Below are positions 37,946 to 46,007 of a DNA stretch of 64,000 nt, in pieces. The notes below the pieces were generated by a model. It saw only the letters and a list, made by a program, of their open reading frames with translations, was not told where the DNA came from and searched no databases. The stretch spans positions 310,001-374,000 of the forward strand of contig NZ_CADFDU010000003.1 of the NCBI RefSeq assembly GCF_902833045.1. Reading direction: 5' to 3'. Source of the DNA: Burkholderia sp. BCC0322. Its GTDB lineage: Bacteria; Pseudomonadota; Gammaproteobacteria; Burkholderiales; Burkholderiaceae. Positions within the stretch are counted from its first letter, which is position 1. The number at the start of each line of letters is the position of its first letter. Both the position numbers and the translations under genes were made by a program.

Positions 37946-38839
37946 ATGAACGCGACAGTCCAGACCGCGGCGCCGGCCGCACCCGCCGCGATCCGCACGC
38001 CGTGGCGCGAATTCTGGCGCAAGTTCCGCAAGCAGACCGTCGCGCTCGTCGCGGGCGGCTTCGTGCTGGCGCTCGTCGTGCTGGCGTTCGTCGGCCCGCA
38101 CATCGTGCCGTTCGATCCGGAGAACTATTTCGACTACGACGCGCTGAATGCGGGGCCGTCGGCCGTGCACTGGTTCGGCGTCGATTCGCTCGGTCGCGAC
38201 ATCTTCAGCCGGATCGTCGCCGGCACGCGCATCTCGCTCGCGGCCGGCTTCTTCTCGGTCGCGCTCGGCGCGGTGATCGGCACGTTCTTCGGGCTGCTCG
38301 CCGGTTACTACGAAGGCTGGTGGGACCGCATCACGATGCGTGTGGCCGACGTGCTGTTCGCGTTCCCGGGCATCCTGCTCGCGATCGGCGTGGTCGCGAT
38401 CCTCGGCAACGGGATGGTCAACGTGATCTGCGCGGTCGCGATCTTCAGCATCCCGGCGTTCGCACGGCTGGTGCGCGGCAACACGCTGATGCTCAAGCAC
38501 ATGACCTATGTCGAAGCCGCGCGCAGCATCGGCGCGTCGGACTGGACGATCATCATGCGGCACATCCTGCCGGGCACGGTGTCGTCGGTCGTCGTCTACT
38601 TCACGATGCGGATCGGCACGTCGATCATCACGGCCGCGAGCCTGTCGTTCCTCGGGCTCGGCGCGCAGCCGCCGACGCCGGAGTGGGGCGCGATGCTCAA
38701 CGAGGCGCGTGCGGACATGGTGACGGCGCCGCACATCGCGATCTTCCCGAGCCTCGCGATCTTCCTGACCGTGCTCGCGTTCAACCTGCTCGGCGACGGG
38801 CTGCGCGACGCGCTCGATCCGAAGCTGGAGCGCCGTTGA
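37946..38839 (+). CDS. gsiD: Peptide/glutathione ABC importer, permease
   Basis: 297-residue DppC-type permease with an N-terminal cytoplasmic segment, six helices and the EAA loop [20 protein letters not shown] near residue 190. [21 protein letters not shown] is the family's extracytoplasmic motif. Its stop overlaps the next start by one base (TGATG). Confidence 0.88.
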   Translation: MNATVQTAAPAAPAAIRTPWREFWRKFRKQTVALVAGGFVLALVVLAFVGPHIVPFDPENYFDYDALNAGPSAVHWFGVDSLGRDIFSRIVAGTRISLAAGFFSVALGAVIGTFFGLLAGYYEGWWDRITMRVADVLFAFPGILLAIGVVAILGNGMVNVICAVAIFSIPAFARLVRGNTLMLKHMTYVEAARSIGASDWTIIMRHILPGTVSSVVVYFTMRIGTSIITAASLSFLGLGAQPPTPEWGAMLNEARADMVTAPHIAIFPSLAIFLTVLAFNLLGDGLRDALDPKLERR

Positions 38840-39912
38840 TGCGCACTTCACCGATGTGGACGGCGACACTGCCGGCCGGGCCGCGCGGCACGATCGCCGA
38901 CGTGCCGGGCGTGACGGTCGGCCATTGCACGCTCGATGCCGGCAACGTGCAGACGGGCGTGACCGTCGTGAAGCCGCATCCGGGCGACGTGTATCGCAGC
39001 AAGGTGCCGGCGGGGGTTGCCGTGATCAACGGGTTCGGCAAGAGCGTCGGGCTCGTGCAGGTCGAGGAACTCGGCATGCTCGATACGCCGATCGCGCTGA
39101 CCAATACCTTCGGCGTCGGCGCGGTCGCGCAGGCGCAGATTCGCGCGGCGATCGCGGCGAATCCGCAGATCGGCCGCGACTGGTCGACCGTCAACCCGCT
39201 GGTGTTCGAGTGCAACGACGGCTATCTGAACGATATCCAGGCGTTCGCGGTCACGGCCGCGCATTACGACGACGCGTGCCGCACGGCGTCGCGTGACGTC
39301 GCACGCGGCGCGGTGGGTGCCGGGCGCGGGATGTCGAGCTTCGACCTGAAGGGCGGGCTCGGTTCCGCATCGCGCGTCGCTGTCGCGGCCGGGCGGCCTT
39401 ATACGGTCGGCGCGCTCGTGCTCGCGAATTTCGGCCGGCTGCCGATGCTGACGCTCGGCGGCGTGCCGCTCGGGCGCATCGTCGCGCAACGTCGTGCGGC
39501 CGAGGCTGCGCACGCGGCCCCGCCCGAGCAAGGCTCGATCATCCTGTTGCTGGCCACCGATGCGCCGCTCGATGCGCGGCAACTATCGCGGCTCGCGCGC
39601 CGCGCGGGCGCGGGACTGGCCCGCACGGGCTCGGTCTACGGGCACGGCAGCGGCGACATCGCGCTTGCCTTCTCCACCGCGTACACGATCGCGCACGACG
39701 CGTCGACGGTCGCGCTGCCGGCCCTCGTCGCCGATGCGGCGCTCGATCCGCTGTTCATGGCCGCGGCCGAAAGCGTCGAGCACGCCATCGCCGATGCATT
39801 GCTGCAGGCCGTGACGGTGGCCGGGCGCGACGGCCACGTGCGGCAATCGCTGCGCGACGCGGTGCCCGATCTCGACTCTCTGCTCAACGCACACCGTCCC
39901 AACTATTCATGA
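38839..39912 (+). CDS. P1-family (DmpA-like) aminopeptidase
   Basis: 357-residue self-processing Ntn-type hydrolase. Family P1 enzymes release N-terminal D- or L-residues or beta-amino acids from small peptides. The probable cleavage site is G232/S233 in EQGSIILLLATDAPL, exposing the serine nucleophile; VPGVTVGHCT at the N-terminus and VYGHGSGDIALAFSTAY are family blocks. It overlaps gsiD by one base and the M55 gene by ATGA, so it acts with imported peptides. No signal peptide is seen, so it is cytoplasmic. Confidence 0.83.
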   Translation: MRTSPMWTATLPAGPRGTIADVPGVTVGHCTLDAGNVQTGVTVVKPHPGDVYRSKVPAGVAVINGFGKSVGLVQVEELGMLDTPIALTNTFGVGAVAQAQIRAAIAANPQIGRDWSTVNPLVFECNDGYLNDIQAFAVTAAHYDDACRTASRDVARGAVGAGRGMSSFDLKGGLGSASRVAVAAGRPYTVGALVLANFGRLPMLTLGGVPLGRIVAQRRAAEAAHAAPPEQGSIILLLATDAPLDARQLSRLARRAGAGLARTGSVYGHGSGDIALAFSTAYTIAHDASTVALPALVADAALDPLFMAAAESVEHAIADALLQAVTVAGRDGHVRQSLRDAVPDLDSLLNAHRPNYS

Positions 39913-40736
39913 AGATCCTGATTTCGACCGACATCGAAGGCGTCGCCGGCGTGTTCGCCACCGAGCAGACGCGCGCCGGCAATCCGGAATACGAGCGTGC
40001 ACGTCGCTGGATGACCGCCGAGGCGAACGCGGCGATCGAAGGCGCGTTCATGGGCGGTGCGCAGGCGGTGTGGGTCAACGATTCGCATGGCGGCTTCCGC
40101 AACCTGCTGCCCGACGGGCTCGATGCGCGTGCGCGTGTCGTGCTCGGCAAGCCGCGCACGCTCGGGATGATGGCGGGCCTCGAACAGCGGCCGGACCTCG
40201 TGTTCATGATCGGCTATCACGCGAAATCGCAGACCCGCGGCGTACTCGCGCACACGATCAACGGCTTCGCGTTCACGCAGGTATGGCTGAACGGCGTCGA
40301 ACTCGGCGAAGCGGGGCTGTACGGCGCGCTGGCGCGGGAATACGGCGCGCACGTCGCGCTGGCCACGGGCGACGACGTATTCGCCGAGGAAACGCAGCCG
40401 CTGTTTCCGGATGCGCATTTCGAGACGGTCAAGACGGCCGGCGGCGCATCGAGCGGCGATACGCTCACGCCCGCCGCGTCGTGTGCGCGGATCGCGGCGG
40501 CTGCGCGCGAAGCGGTCGCGCACGCGCTGTCGGCAGGTGTGCGCGCCGGCGCCCATCGGCCCGCGCCGGCCGCTTGCACGCTGCGCGTGCAGACCGCGGC
40601 GCTGGCCGACCTGTTCTGCGTGCTGCCGTCGCTGGCGCGCGTCGATGCAGTGACGCTGCGCTTCGACGGGCCGTCGGTCGAGCACGTGGTGCGCACGCTG
40701 AACAGTTTGTCGGCGATGTCGTTCATGCTGCGGTGA
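39909..40736 (+). CDS. M55-family D-aminopeptidase (DppA-like)
   Basis: 275-residue zinc peptidase of the DppA family, which hydrolyses D-Ala-D-Ala and similar D-peptides. The metal-binding N-terminus ISTDIEGVAGV, WVNDSHGGFRNLLP, GYHAKSQT and AHTIN hold the usual aspartate, glutamate and histidine ligands. It is the last gene of the coupled operon. Together with the P1 enzyme it suggests that the imported peptides include D-amino acids, for example from peptidoglycan turnover. Confidence 0.85.
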   Translation: MKILISTDIEGVAGVFATEQTRAGNPEYERARRWMTAEANAAIEGAFMGGAQAVWVNDSHGGFRNLLPDGLDARARVVLGKPRTLGMMAGLEQRPDLVFMIGYHAKSQTRGVLAHTINGFAFTQVWLNGVELGEAGLYGALAREYGAHVALATGDDVFAEETQPLFPDAHFETVKTAGGASSGDTLTPAASCARIAAAAREAVAHALSAGVRAGAHRPAPAACTLRVQTAALADLFCVLPSLARVDAVTLRFDGPSVEHVVRTLNSLSAMSFMLR

Positions 40737-40774
40737 TGCGGGTCTCCGCCATGCTGCTTGCGCGCCGTGCGTCG

Positions 40775-41554
40775 TCAGTGGTCGCCGGTGGGGCTCGCGT
40801 TCGCGGCGAGCAGGAACGCTTCCATCGCCGCGACCAGCGCGAGCGGCGTCTCGTTCATCGGGTAGTGGCCCGCGTTGCGCAGCACGTCGACGGTGGCGAG
40901 CGGATAGCGCCGCAGGTAGGTGCGGGCCATCAGCGCCGCGTCGAACGCCGGATCGTGCTCGCCGATCAGCACTTTCACCGGATGGATGCCGGCGATCTCG
41001 TCGCTGAAATCCGTGTCGGCCCATGCGCGGAAGTACGCGCCGAACGCCGTCGGCGACGAACGGGCTGCCGAATACGCGGCTTTCCACTCGACCCAGGCGG
41101 CGGGCAGCCGGCCGCCGGTGCTGCGATCGATGATGGTCCGGCGATCGGCGACGTGGTTGGCGGCGCGTTCGAATAGCGCGCGCTTCTCCGCGTCGAACGG
41201 CAGGCCGCCGCACGGCACGGGCGTGATCGGCACCAGCGCGCGCACGCGCCCGGGCGCGATGACGGCGATTTTCTCGGCCGCCATCGCGCCCATCGAGTGC
41301 CCGACGACGCTGAAGGTCGCGAAATCGAGCGCGTCGGCCAGCGCGAGCGCGTCGGCAGCGATCTCGTCGATCGTGTAGTAGCCCGCTGAGTCGCGCATCT
41401 GGCCGTAACCTCGGTAGTCCATGAATACATAGCTGAAGTGGTCACGCGACAGCCACGCTTCGACGGGTTCGAACGCGTGGGCGTCGCCGAACCAGCCGGG
41501 CAGTACAAGAACAGGGTGGGGGCCGTTCCCCACGCGATGAAACGTATTCGGCAT
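40775..41554 (-). CDS. Alpha/beta hydrolase
   Basis: 259-residue alpha/beta-fold hydrolase from the ATG at 41554 (MPNTFHRVG...); the frame is open upstream but is basic and unlike the family. It has the oxyanion region LPGWFGDAHAF, nucleophile elbow GHSMGAM (serine at about residue 87), an acid in GEHDPAFD and the histidine in RNAGHYPMNE. It is divergent from an AraC-type regulator and probably controlled by it. The substrate is unknown; an ester or lactone is likely. Confidence 0.8.
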   Translation of the reverse strand: MPNTFHRVGNGPHPVLVLPGWFGDAHAFEPVEAWLSRDHFSYVFMDYRGYGQMRDSAGYYTIDEIAADALALADALDFATFSVVGHSMGAMAAEKIAVIAPGRVRALVPITPVPCGGLPFDAEKRALFERAANHVADRRTIIDRSTGGRLPAAWVEWKAAYSAARSSPTAFGAYFRAWADTDFSDEIAGIHPVKVLIGEHDPAFDAALMARTYLRRYPLATVDVLRNAGHYPMNETPLALVAAMEAFLLAANASPTGDH

Positions 41555-41693
41555 GTCCGCTCCGATGCAGTAAACCGGCCGATCAGGCCGACGGGTCTTG
41601 CGGCCGTCAGGTCGCGCAAGGGTGGAGCGGATCGTAAATCGCGCGAAGGAGACCCGCCTTCGATATCGGGTCATTGATGATGGAATTCGGGCC

Positions 41694-42473
41694 GTGAGAA
41701 ATACGTTGCTAGATCCCTACGAAAACATTCCCCGGAGCGTGGTCGTGACCGCCAACGACTATGCGGCGGGCACGACGTTTCCGGCGCACGCGCATGCGCG
41801 CGGGCAATTCGCGTTCGCGTCGCGCGGCACGATCAGCGTGTCGACGCCGCACGGGCGCTGGCTGGTGCCGCCGCAGCGCGCGTGCTGGGTGCCGGCCGGC
41901 GTGCGGCACGAAATGACGATGACCGGGCCGGTCACGATGCTCAACACGTTCGTGTCCGGCGACGCCGCGCGGGAGGCGGGCCTGTCCGAACAGTGCGGTG
42001 TCTATGGCGTGTCCGCGCTGCTGCGGCAACTGATCGACGATGCGATCGACCTGCCGGCCTTGTACGACGTCGGCGGGCGCGCGGGCAAGCTGATGGCGCT
42101 GCTGGTCGCGGAAATCGCGACGATGCCGCGCCTGTCGCTGCATGCGCCGCTGCCGGCCGACGCACGGCTGGCGAAGGTGTGCCGGCATCTGTTCGCGTCG
42201 CCGTCGATCGCGGCCGATCTCGACCAGGTGGCCGCCGATGCAGGCGTGAGCCGCCGCACGTTCACGCGGCAGTTTCGCGCGCAGACGGGGGTGAGTTTTG
42301 CCGCATGGCGCCAGCAGGTGTGCATGCTCGCGGCGATCGCGCGCCTGAGCGACGGGCAGCCGGTGACGCTCGTCGCGCTCGATCTCGGGTACGCGAGCGC
42401 CAGCGCGTTCACGTCGGCGTTTCGCCGCATTCTGGGCGATACGCCGAGCCGCTATCTGGAGATTCGGCGCTAA
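41694..42473 (+). CDS. AraC-family transcriptional regulator
   Basis: 259 residues from the GTG at 41694, which has GGAA 10 bases upstream; the frame is open to 41598, but that segment overlaps the divergent promoter. It has an N-terminal cupin-like domain (FPAHAHARGQFAFASRGTI) and two C-terminal helix-turn-helix units (LDQVAADAGVSRRTFTRQFRA and VALDLGYASASAFTSAFRRI). It probably regulates the divergent alpha/beta hydrolase. Confidence 0.8.
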   Translation: MRNTLLDPYENIPRSVVVTANDYAAGTTFPAHAHARGQFAFASRGTISVSTPHGRWLVPPQRACWVPAGVRHEMTMTGPVTMLNTFVSGDAAREAGLSEQCGVYGVSALLRQLIDDAIDLPALYDVGGRAGKLMALLVAEIATMPRLSLHAPLPADARLAKVCRHLFASPSIAADLDQVAADAGVSRRTFTRQFRAQTGVSFAAWRQQVCMLAAIARLSDGQPVTLVALDLGYASASAFTSAFRRILGDTPSRYLEIRR

Positions 42474-42846
42474 CCGGAGGGCGTCGGCGCACGCCAGGCC
42501 GGTGCGTCGGCTGCCGCCAAAAAATACGCGCCTGCCAACTTCGGTCAGACGCGTTTAAAGGCACTCGGTCAGAAAAAAATGCGCGCACAGCCTGCCGGGC
42601 GGTGTCGCGCATGACATGCGTAATTGTTGCTGATCGTGATTCAATTCCATGGTCATGTTGCGGATAACGAAGAATACGCCGCATAACGCGCAAACGATAT
42701 CCTGCCGAATCGACAAGTTGTGTGCAGTCGCAGCATGCGTTTCAATCGCGCGTTCGCTACAAGGGGCGGAAGCTCGCGATAACGGGCATCGGCACTCATG
42801 GCCCAGCGCAATGCGCCGCAGCATCGAATGATGACGGCGGAACACG
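42474..42846. other. Intergenic region with no recognisable gene
   Basis: About 370 bases between the AraC gene and the pcaG terminator. The composition is less GC-rich than the neighbours. Short open frames occur on both strands (up to about 96 codons) but lack ribosome sites, family resemblance and coding-type third positions. Nothing further is claimed. Confidence 0.4.
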
Positions 42847-42894
42847 AAAAACGCCGCGTGGCGCGATGCCGGTTAGGTATCGCGCCACGCGGCG
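42847..42894 (-). terminator. Rho-independent terminator of pcaHG
   Basis: A perfect 16-bp stem (42852-42867 with 42879-42894) around an 11-base loop, followed on the minus strand by TTTTT, 30 bases beyond the pcaG stop. It is the strongest terminator in the window. Confidence 0.88.
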
Positions 42895-42924
42895 GTGCGG
42901 TAGCGGGCGAAGCCGGCGTGCGCG

Positions 42925-43518
42925 TCACACGTCGAAGAACACGGTTTCGTCCGGCCCCTGCATGCGGATGTCGAAGCGGTAGACGACCGGGCGGCCCGGC
43001 TGCGCGTCGCGTTTCGCGACGAGCGTCGCGCGGCGCTCGGCCGGCACGGCGTTCAGCACGGGGTCGGCTGCGTTCGCGGCGGCTTCGTCGTCGAAGTACA
43101 CGCGCGTGAACGCGTGGGTGAGGATCCCGCGCATCATCACGGTCACGTTGATGTGCGGCGCTTCGTCGGCGGCGATGCGGCCCGGCTTCACCGTCTCGAC
43201 GACGAAGCGCTGCTGCGCATCGGTGCCGGTGCCGACTCGCGCGAAGCCCGTGAAGCCGGATTTCGCGATGTCGTCGCGCGACGCGGGGTAGCGGCCCGCG
43301 CCGTCCACCTGCGTGAATTCGAGCACCGCGTCGCCGACGACGTTGCCGTCGCCGTCGAACACCTGGCCGACCAGCAGCACGTGCTCGCCTTCGGCGTGTG
43401 CCGCGGCGATCGTCGGCGTGAACAGGCTCTTCAAGTCGTAGTCGTATTGCTGCGGGCACAGGCCGTACGCGAAATACGGGCCGACCGTCTGCGAAGGGGT
43501 TTGCTTCAGCGTCGTCAT
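42925..43518 (-). CDS. pcaG: Protocatechuate 3,4-dioxygenase alpha subunit
   Basis: 197-residue alpha subunit of the intradiol ring-cleaving enzyme that turns protocatechuate into 3-carboxy-cis,cis-muconate. It has TPSQTVGPYFAYGL at the N-terminus and VTVMMRGILTHAFTRVYF toward the C-terminus, as in PcaG. It lacks the iron-ligand set, which the beta subunit supplies. It starts 3 bases after the pcaH stop. Confidence 0.92.
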   Translation of the reverse strand: MTTLKQTPSQTVGPYFAYGLCPQQYDYDLKSLFTPTIAAAHAEGEHVLLVGQVFDGDGNVVGDAVLEFTQVDGAGRYPASRDDIAKSGFTGFARVGTGTDAQQRFVVETVKPGRIAADEAPHINVTVMMRGILTHAFTRVYFDDEAAANAADPVLNAVPAERRATLVAKRDAQPGRPVVYRFDIRMQGPDETVFFDV

Positions 43519-43521
43519 GGT

Positions 43522-44229
43522 TCAGCGCTCCATCGGGGTGGCGTCGCGGCCGCGCAGCACGATGTCGAATTCGTAGCCGAGCGCATAGCCTTCTTCGGTG
43601 ATGTCCATCGAGAAGCGCGAGATCAGGCGATCGCGCGCGGCCTCGGGCGTGCCCTGGAAGATCGGGTCGTACGCGAGCAGCGGGTCGCCGGGGAAATACA
43701 TCTGCGTGACGAGACGCGAGCCGAAGTAATCGCCGAACAGCGAGAAGTGGATGTGATTCGGGCGCCACGCGTTCGGATGGTTGCCCCACGGGTACGCGCC
43801 GGGCTTGATCGTCAGGAAGCGGTAGCGGCCTTCGCTGTCGGTCAGGCAGCGGCCCGCGCCGAGGAAGTTGGGGTCGAGCGGTGCGTCGTGCTGGTCGACC
43901 TTGTGCACGTAGCGGCCGGCCGCGTTCGCCTGCCATACCTCGACGAGCGTGTTGCGCACGGGCTTGCCGCCTTCGTCGAGCACGCGGCCCGTGACGACCA
44001 TGCGCTCGCCGAGCGGCTCGCCGTTTTTCACCGCGTTCTTCGTCAGGTCATGGTCGAGTGCGCCGAGATCTTCGGCGCCGTAGACGGGCGCGTACTGGTC
44101 GCGGAGCTTCTCCTTCAGCGGGATCAGCGGGCGCGTCGGGCCGCGCTTCACGGACGAACGGTACTCGGGGTGGATGTAGGCCGGATGCGACGGCCAGTCG
44201 CGCGGCGTGAGGATCGTGGGGGAATCCAT
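43522..44229 (-). CDS. pcaH: Protocatechuate 3,4-dioxygenase beta subunit
   Basis: 235-residue catalytic subunit holding Fe(III). The four ligands are Y107 (NAAGRY), Y146 (GAYPWGNH), H159 and H161 (PNHIHFSLFG), with the same spacing as Y408/Y447/H460/H462 of the Pseudomonas putida enzyme. No other pca genes accompany it, so later steps of the beta-ketoadipate pathway must be encoded elsewhere. A PcaQ-type operator lies about 50 bases upstream. Confidence 0.93.
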   Translation of the reverse strand: MDSPTILTPRDWPSHPAYIHPEYRSSVKRGPTRPLIPLKEKLRDQYAPVYGAEDLGALDHDLTKNAVKNGEPLGERMVVTGRVLDEGGKPVRNTLVEVWQANAAGRYVHKVDQHDAPLDPNFLGAGRCLTDSEGRYRFLTIKPGAYPWGNHPNAWRPNHIHFSLFGDYFGSRLVTQMYFPGDPLLAYDPIFQGTPEAARDRLISRFSMDITEEGYALGYEFDIVLRGRDATPMER

Positions 44230-44280
44230 CGGGCGTCTCCTGATAGGTATTTCACGAAGTGGATGGCAGGACTTTAGCTA

Positions 44281-44337
44281 ATCCGGAAAGTTATGCAAAA
44301 TGACCTTTTTTCGCAAATCGCATAACTGTTCGTTATG
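44281..44337. promoter_or_regulatory. PcaQ-type operator, copy A (pcaH promoter)
   Basis: 57-bp element matching copy B at 45951-46007 at 47 of 57 positions by eye. It contains GTTATGC (44290-44296), its inverted partner GCATAAC (44320-44326) and the dyad CATAAC-N5-GTTATG (44321-44337), which fits the LysR T-N11-A rule and resembles the ATAACC-N4-GGTTA site of rhizobial PcaQ. It lies 52 bases upstream of pcaH. Confidence 0.75.
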
Positions 44338-44352
44338 TTTGATGCGCCAATG

Positions 44353-44387
44353 AAAATTCCGCCGGACAGGATGCCTGTCCGGCGGAA
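44353..44387 (-). terminator. Rho-independent terminator of the YebB-like gene
   Basis: A perfect 14-bp stem (44357-44370 with 44374-44387) with a 3-base loop, followed on the minus strand by TTTT. It lies about 115 bases beyond the stop of the leftward YebB-like gene and insulates pcaH from read-through. Confidence 0.75.
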
Positions 44388-44502
44388 AAAGCGATCGGGC
44401 TTCGCGTCGTCGGTGACGACCCCGTGCACGGCCCTCCAGCCAGCCCGTCGCTGTTTTTTTGTGTTGTCGTTCTTGTTGTTGTCGGGTCTCCCTGAGCGCC
44501 TG

Positions 44503-45069
44503 TTATGACTGGCGGCCGGGATCGAACACGATCCCGTCGAATTCGAGTGCCAGCGCGCCGCTGCGCAGCAGTGCGGCCAGCGTCGCATCCCGGTCGGCGC
44601 CGAGCACGTCGCTCACGTAGTTCGCGCAGAACCCGCGCCGCGTCCGCAGGTTGAAGCGGTTGCCGAGCAGCGCGTCGATCCGCCGTTCAGCCGTTGAATG
44701 AATCCGGCGCTGCGCTTCGGTGGTCGGTGCCGCGACGCGACGGGCCAGCGCGATGCGTCCGCCGTCGGTCCGGGCGACGAAGCGCGACAGCGGCGTGAGC
44801 TTCGTCCACGCAAACGCCGATTCGGCGATCACGGGCTCGTCGCCCGAGGTGTCGACGACGATGCCGAAGCGATTGGCCCACGCACCCGTCGCGCCTGCCG
44901 CGTCGCGCGGCGCATTCGCCCGCACGCGGATGAACACGAGATCCCCGACGTGCGCGCTGGCGGCCAGCGTGCGGACCGTGGCGAGCGGGATCGTGCGATC
45001 CGTGTCGCGGGCATCGCGCGGGGCGGTGTGATGCGATTCGTAGGCAGCGGTTTCGGTTCGGGTGGTCAT
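44503..45069 (-). CDS. YebB/YiiX-family permuted papain-like protein
   Basis: 188-residue protein from the ATG at 45069 with GGAG 7 bases upstream. It has the permuted NlpC/P60 order of the YiiX/YebB family: VGDLVFIRV, then RFGIVVDTSGDEPVIAES, TKLTPLSRFVAR and a late cysteine block RRGFCANYVSDVL with the presumed catalytic cysteine near residue 160. The usual histidine before GIV is replaced by phenylalanine here, so hydrolase activity is uncertain. It lies with the next regulator between pcaH and pcaQ. Confidence 0.7.
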   Translation of the reverse strand: MTTRTETAAYESHHTAPRDARDTDRTIPLATVRTLAASAHVGDLVFIRVRANAPRDAAGATGAWANRFGIVVDTSGDEPVIAESAFAWTKLTPLSRFVARTDGGRIALARRVAAPTTEAQRRIHSTAERRIDALLGNRFNLRTRRGFCANYVSDVLGADRDATLAALLRSGALALEFDGIVFDPGRQS

Positions 45070-45189
45070 TTCGGCTCCGTCGTTCAGTGACAGCACGGAG
45101 CGGATTATGCAGACAAGTATCTGAAAGTGTTCATCTGTACGCTCAGGTAGCCTAATATCTGACCTGGAGCATCATTTTTCGATACCAAA

Positions 45190-45927
45190 ATGACCGAAAC
45201 CGCCCAACTTATCGACATGCTGAAGCGCCAGTTGAAGGCGCAGGGCATGACCTACCGCGACGTCGCACGTGCGCTCGACGTCTCCGAGACAAGCGTGAAG
45301 CGGCTGTTCGCCAGCGGCCGCTTTACGCTGGAGCGTGTCGTGGAGATCGCGCAACTGCTCGGCTATACGCTGGCCGAGCTCGTGCAGGAGGCGTCCGCGT
45401 CGGCGCCGAGGCTGCACGTGCTGACCGAGCAGCAGGAGACGCTGCTCGTGTCGGACGACAAACTGCTGCTCGTTGCCGTGTGCGCGATCAACTACTGGAC
45501 CGTGGAGGACATCGTGTCGGCCTATCAGGTGACGAAGGCCGAGTGCGTGAAATACCTGCTGATGCTCGACCGGATGAACGTCGTCGCGCTGTTGCCGGGC
45601 GACCGGATTCGCGTGCGCGTCGCGCGCGATTTCGACTGGCTGCCCGGCGGGCCGATCCGCCGTTACTTCCATGCGCACGCGCTCGGCGATTTCCTCGACA
45701 GCCGCTTCGACGGGGAGGGCGAGACGATGACGTTCTCGCAGGGGATGCTGACGGAGGCTGCGTCCGCGGAGCTCGAACTGGAGTTGCGCCGGCTGCGCAG
45801 CAAGGCCGCCGCGCTCCATGCGGAATCGTCGTCCGCACCGCTCGCGCAAAAGCACGGCACCAGCTTGCTGATCGCGAAGCGGATGTGGGAGCCGGCCGGT
45901 TTCCAGGCACTGCGGCGTCACGCGTGA
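45190..45927 (+). CDS. XRE-family transcriptional regulator
   Basis: 245-residue protein with an N-terminal helix-turn-helix (MTYRDVARALDVSETSVKRLFASGRFTLERV split over residues about 20-50) and a longer C-terminal domain with no recognised family. Part of the latter (VEDIVSAYQVTKAECVKYLLMLDRMNVV) looks like a second winged-helix segment. It is divergent from the YebB-like gene across 120 bases and is its likely regulator. Confidence 0.75.
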   Translation: MTETAQLIDMLKRQLKAQGMTYRDVARALDVSETSVKRLFASGRFTLERVVEIAQLLGYTLAELVQEASASAPRLHVLTEQQETLLVSDDKLLLVAVCAINYWTVEDIVSAYQVTKAECVKYLLMLDRMNVVALLPGDRIRVRVARDFDWLPGGPIRRYFHAHALGDFLDSRFDGEGETMTFSQGMLTEAASAELELELRRLRSKAAALHAESSSAPLAQKHGTSLLIAKRMWEPAGFQALRRHA

Positions 45928-45950
45928 TGCAGCGTCGAGTGCTTGGGACT

Positions 45951-46007
45951 ATCCGGAAAGTTATGCAAAATGGCATTTCATCGTCAATCGCATAACAACC
46001 CGTTATG
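45951..46007. promoter_or_regulatory. PcaQ-type operator, copy B (pcaQ promoter)
   Basis: Second copy of the 57-bp element. GTTATGC (45960-45966), GCATAAC (45990-45996) and CATAAC-N5-GTTATG (45991-46007) keep exactly the spacing of copy A. The ATG inside the right arm (46005) is the regulator's start codon, so binding here would block its expression: an autorepression site. Confidence 0.75.

Noticed and set aside
42555-42845. 96-codon minus-strand frame downstream of the AraC gene
   Set aside because: No ribosome site or resemblance; ends amid terminator sequence, composition not coding-like.
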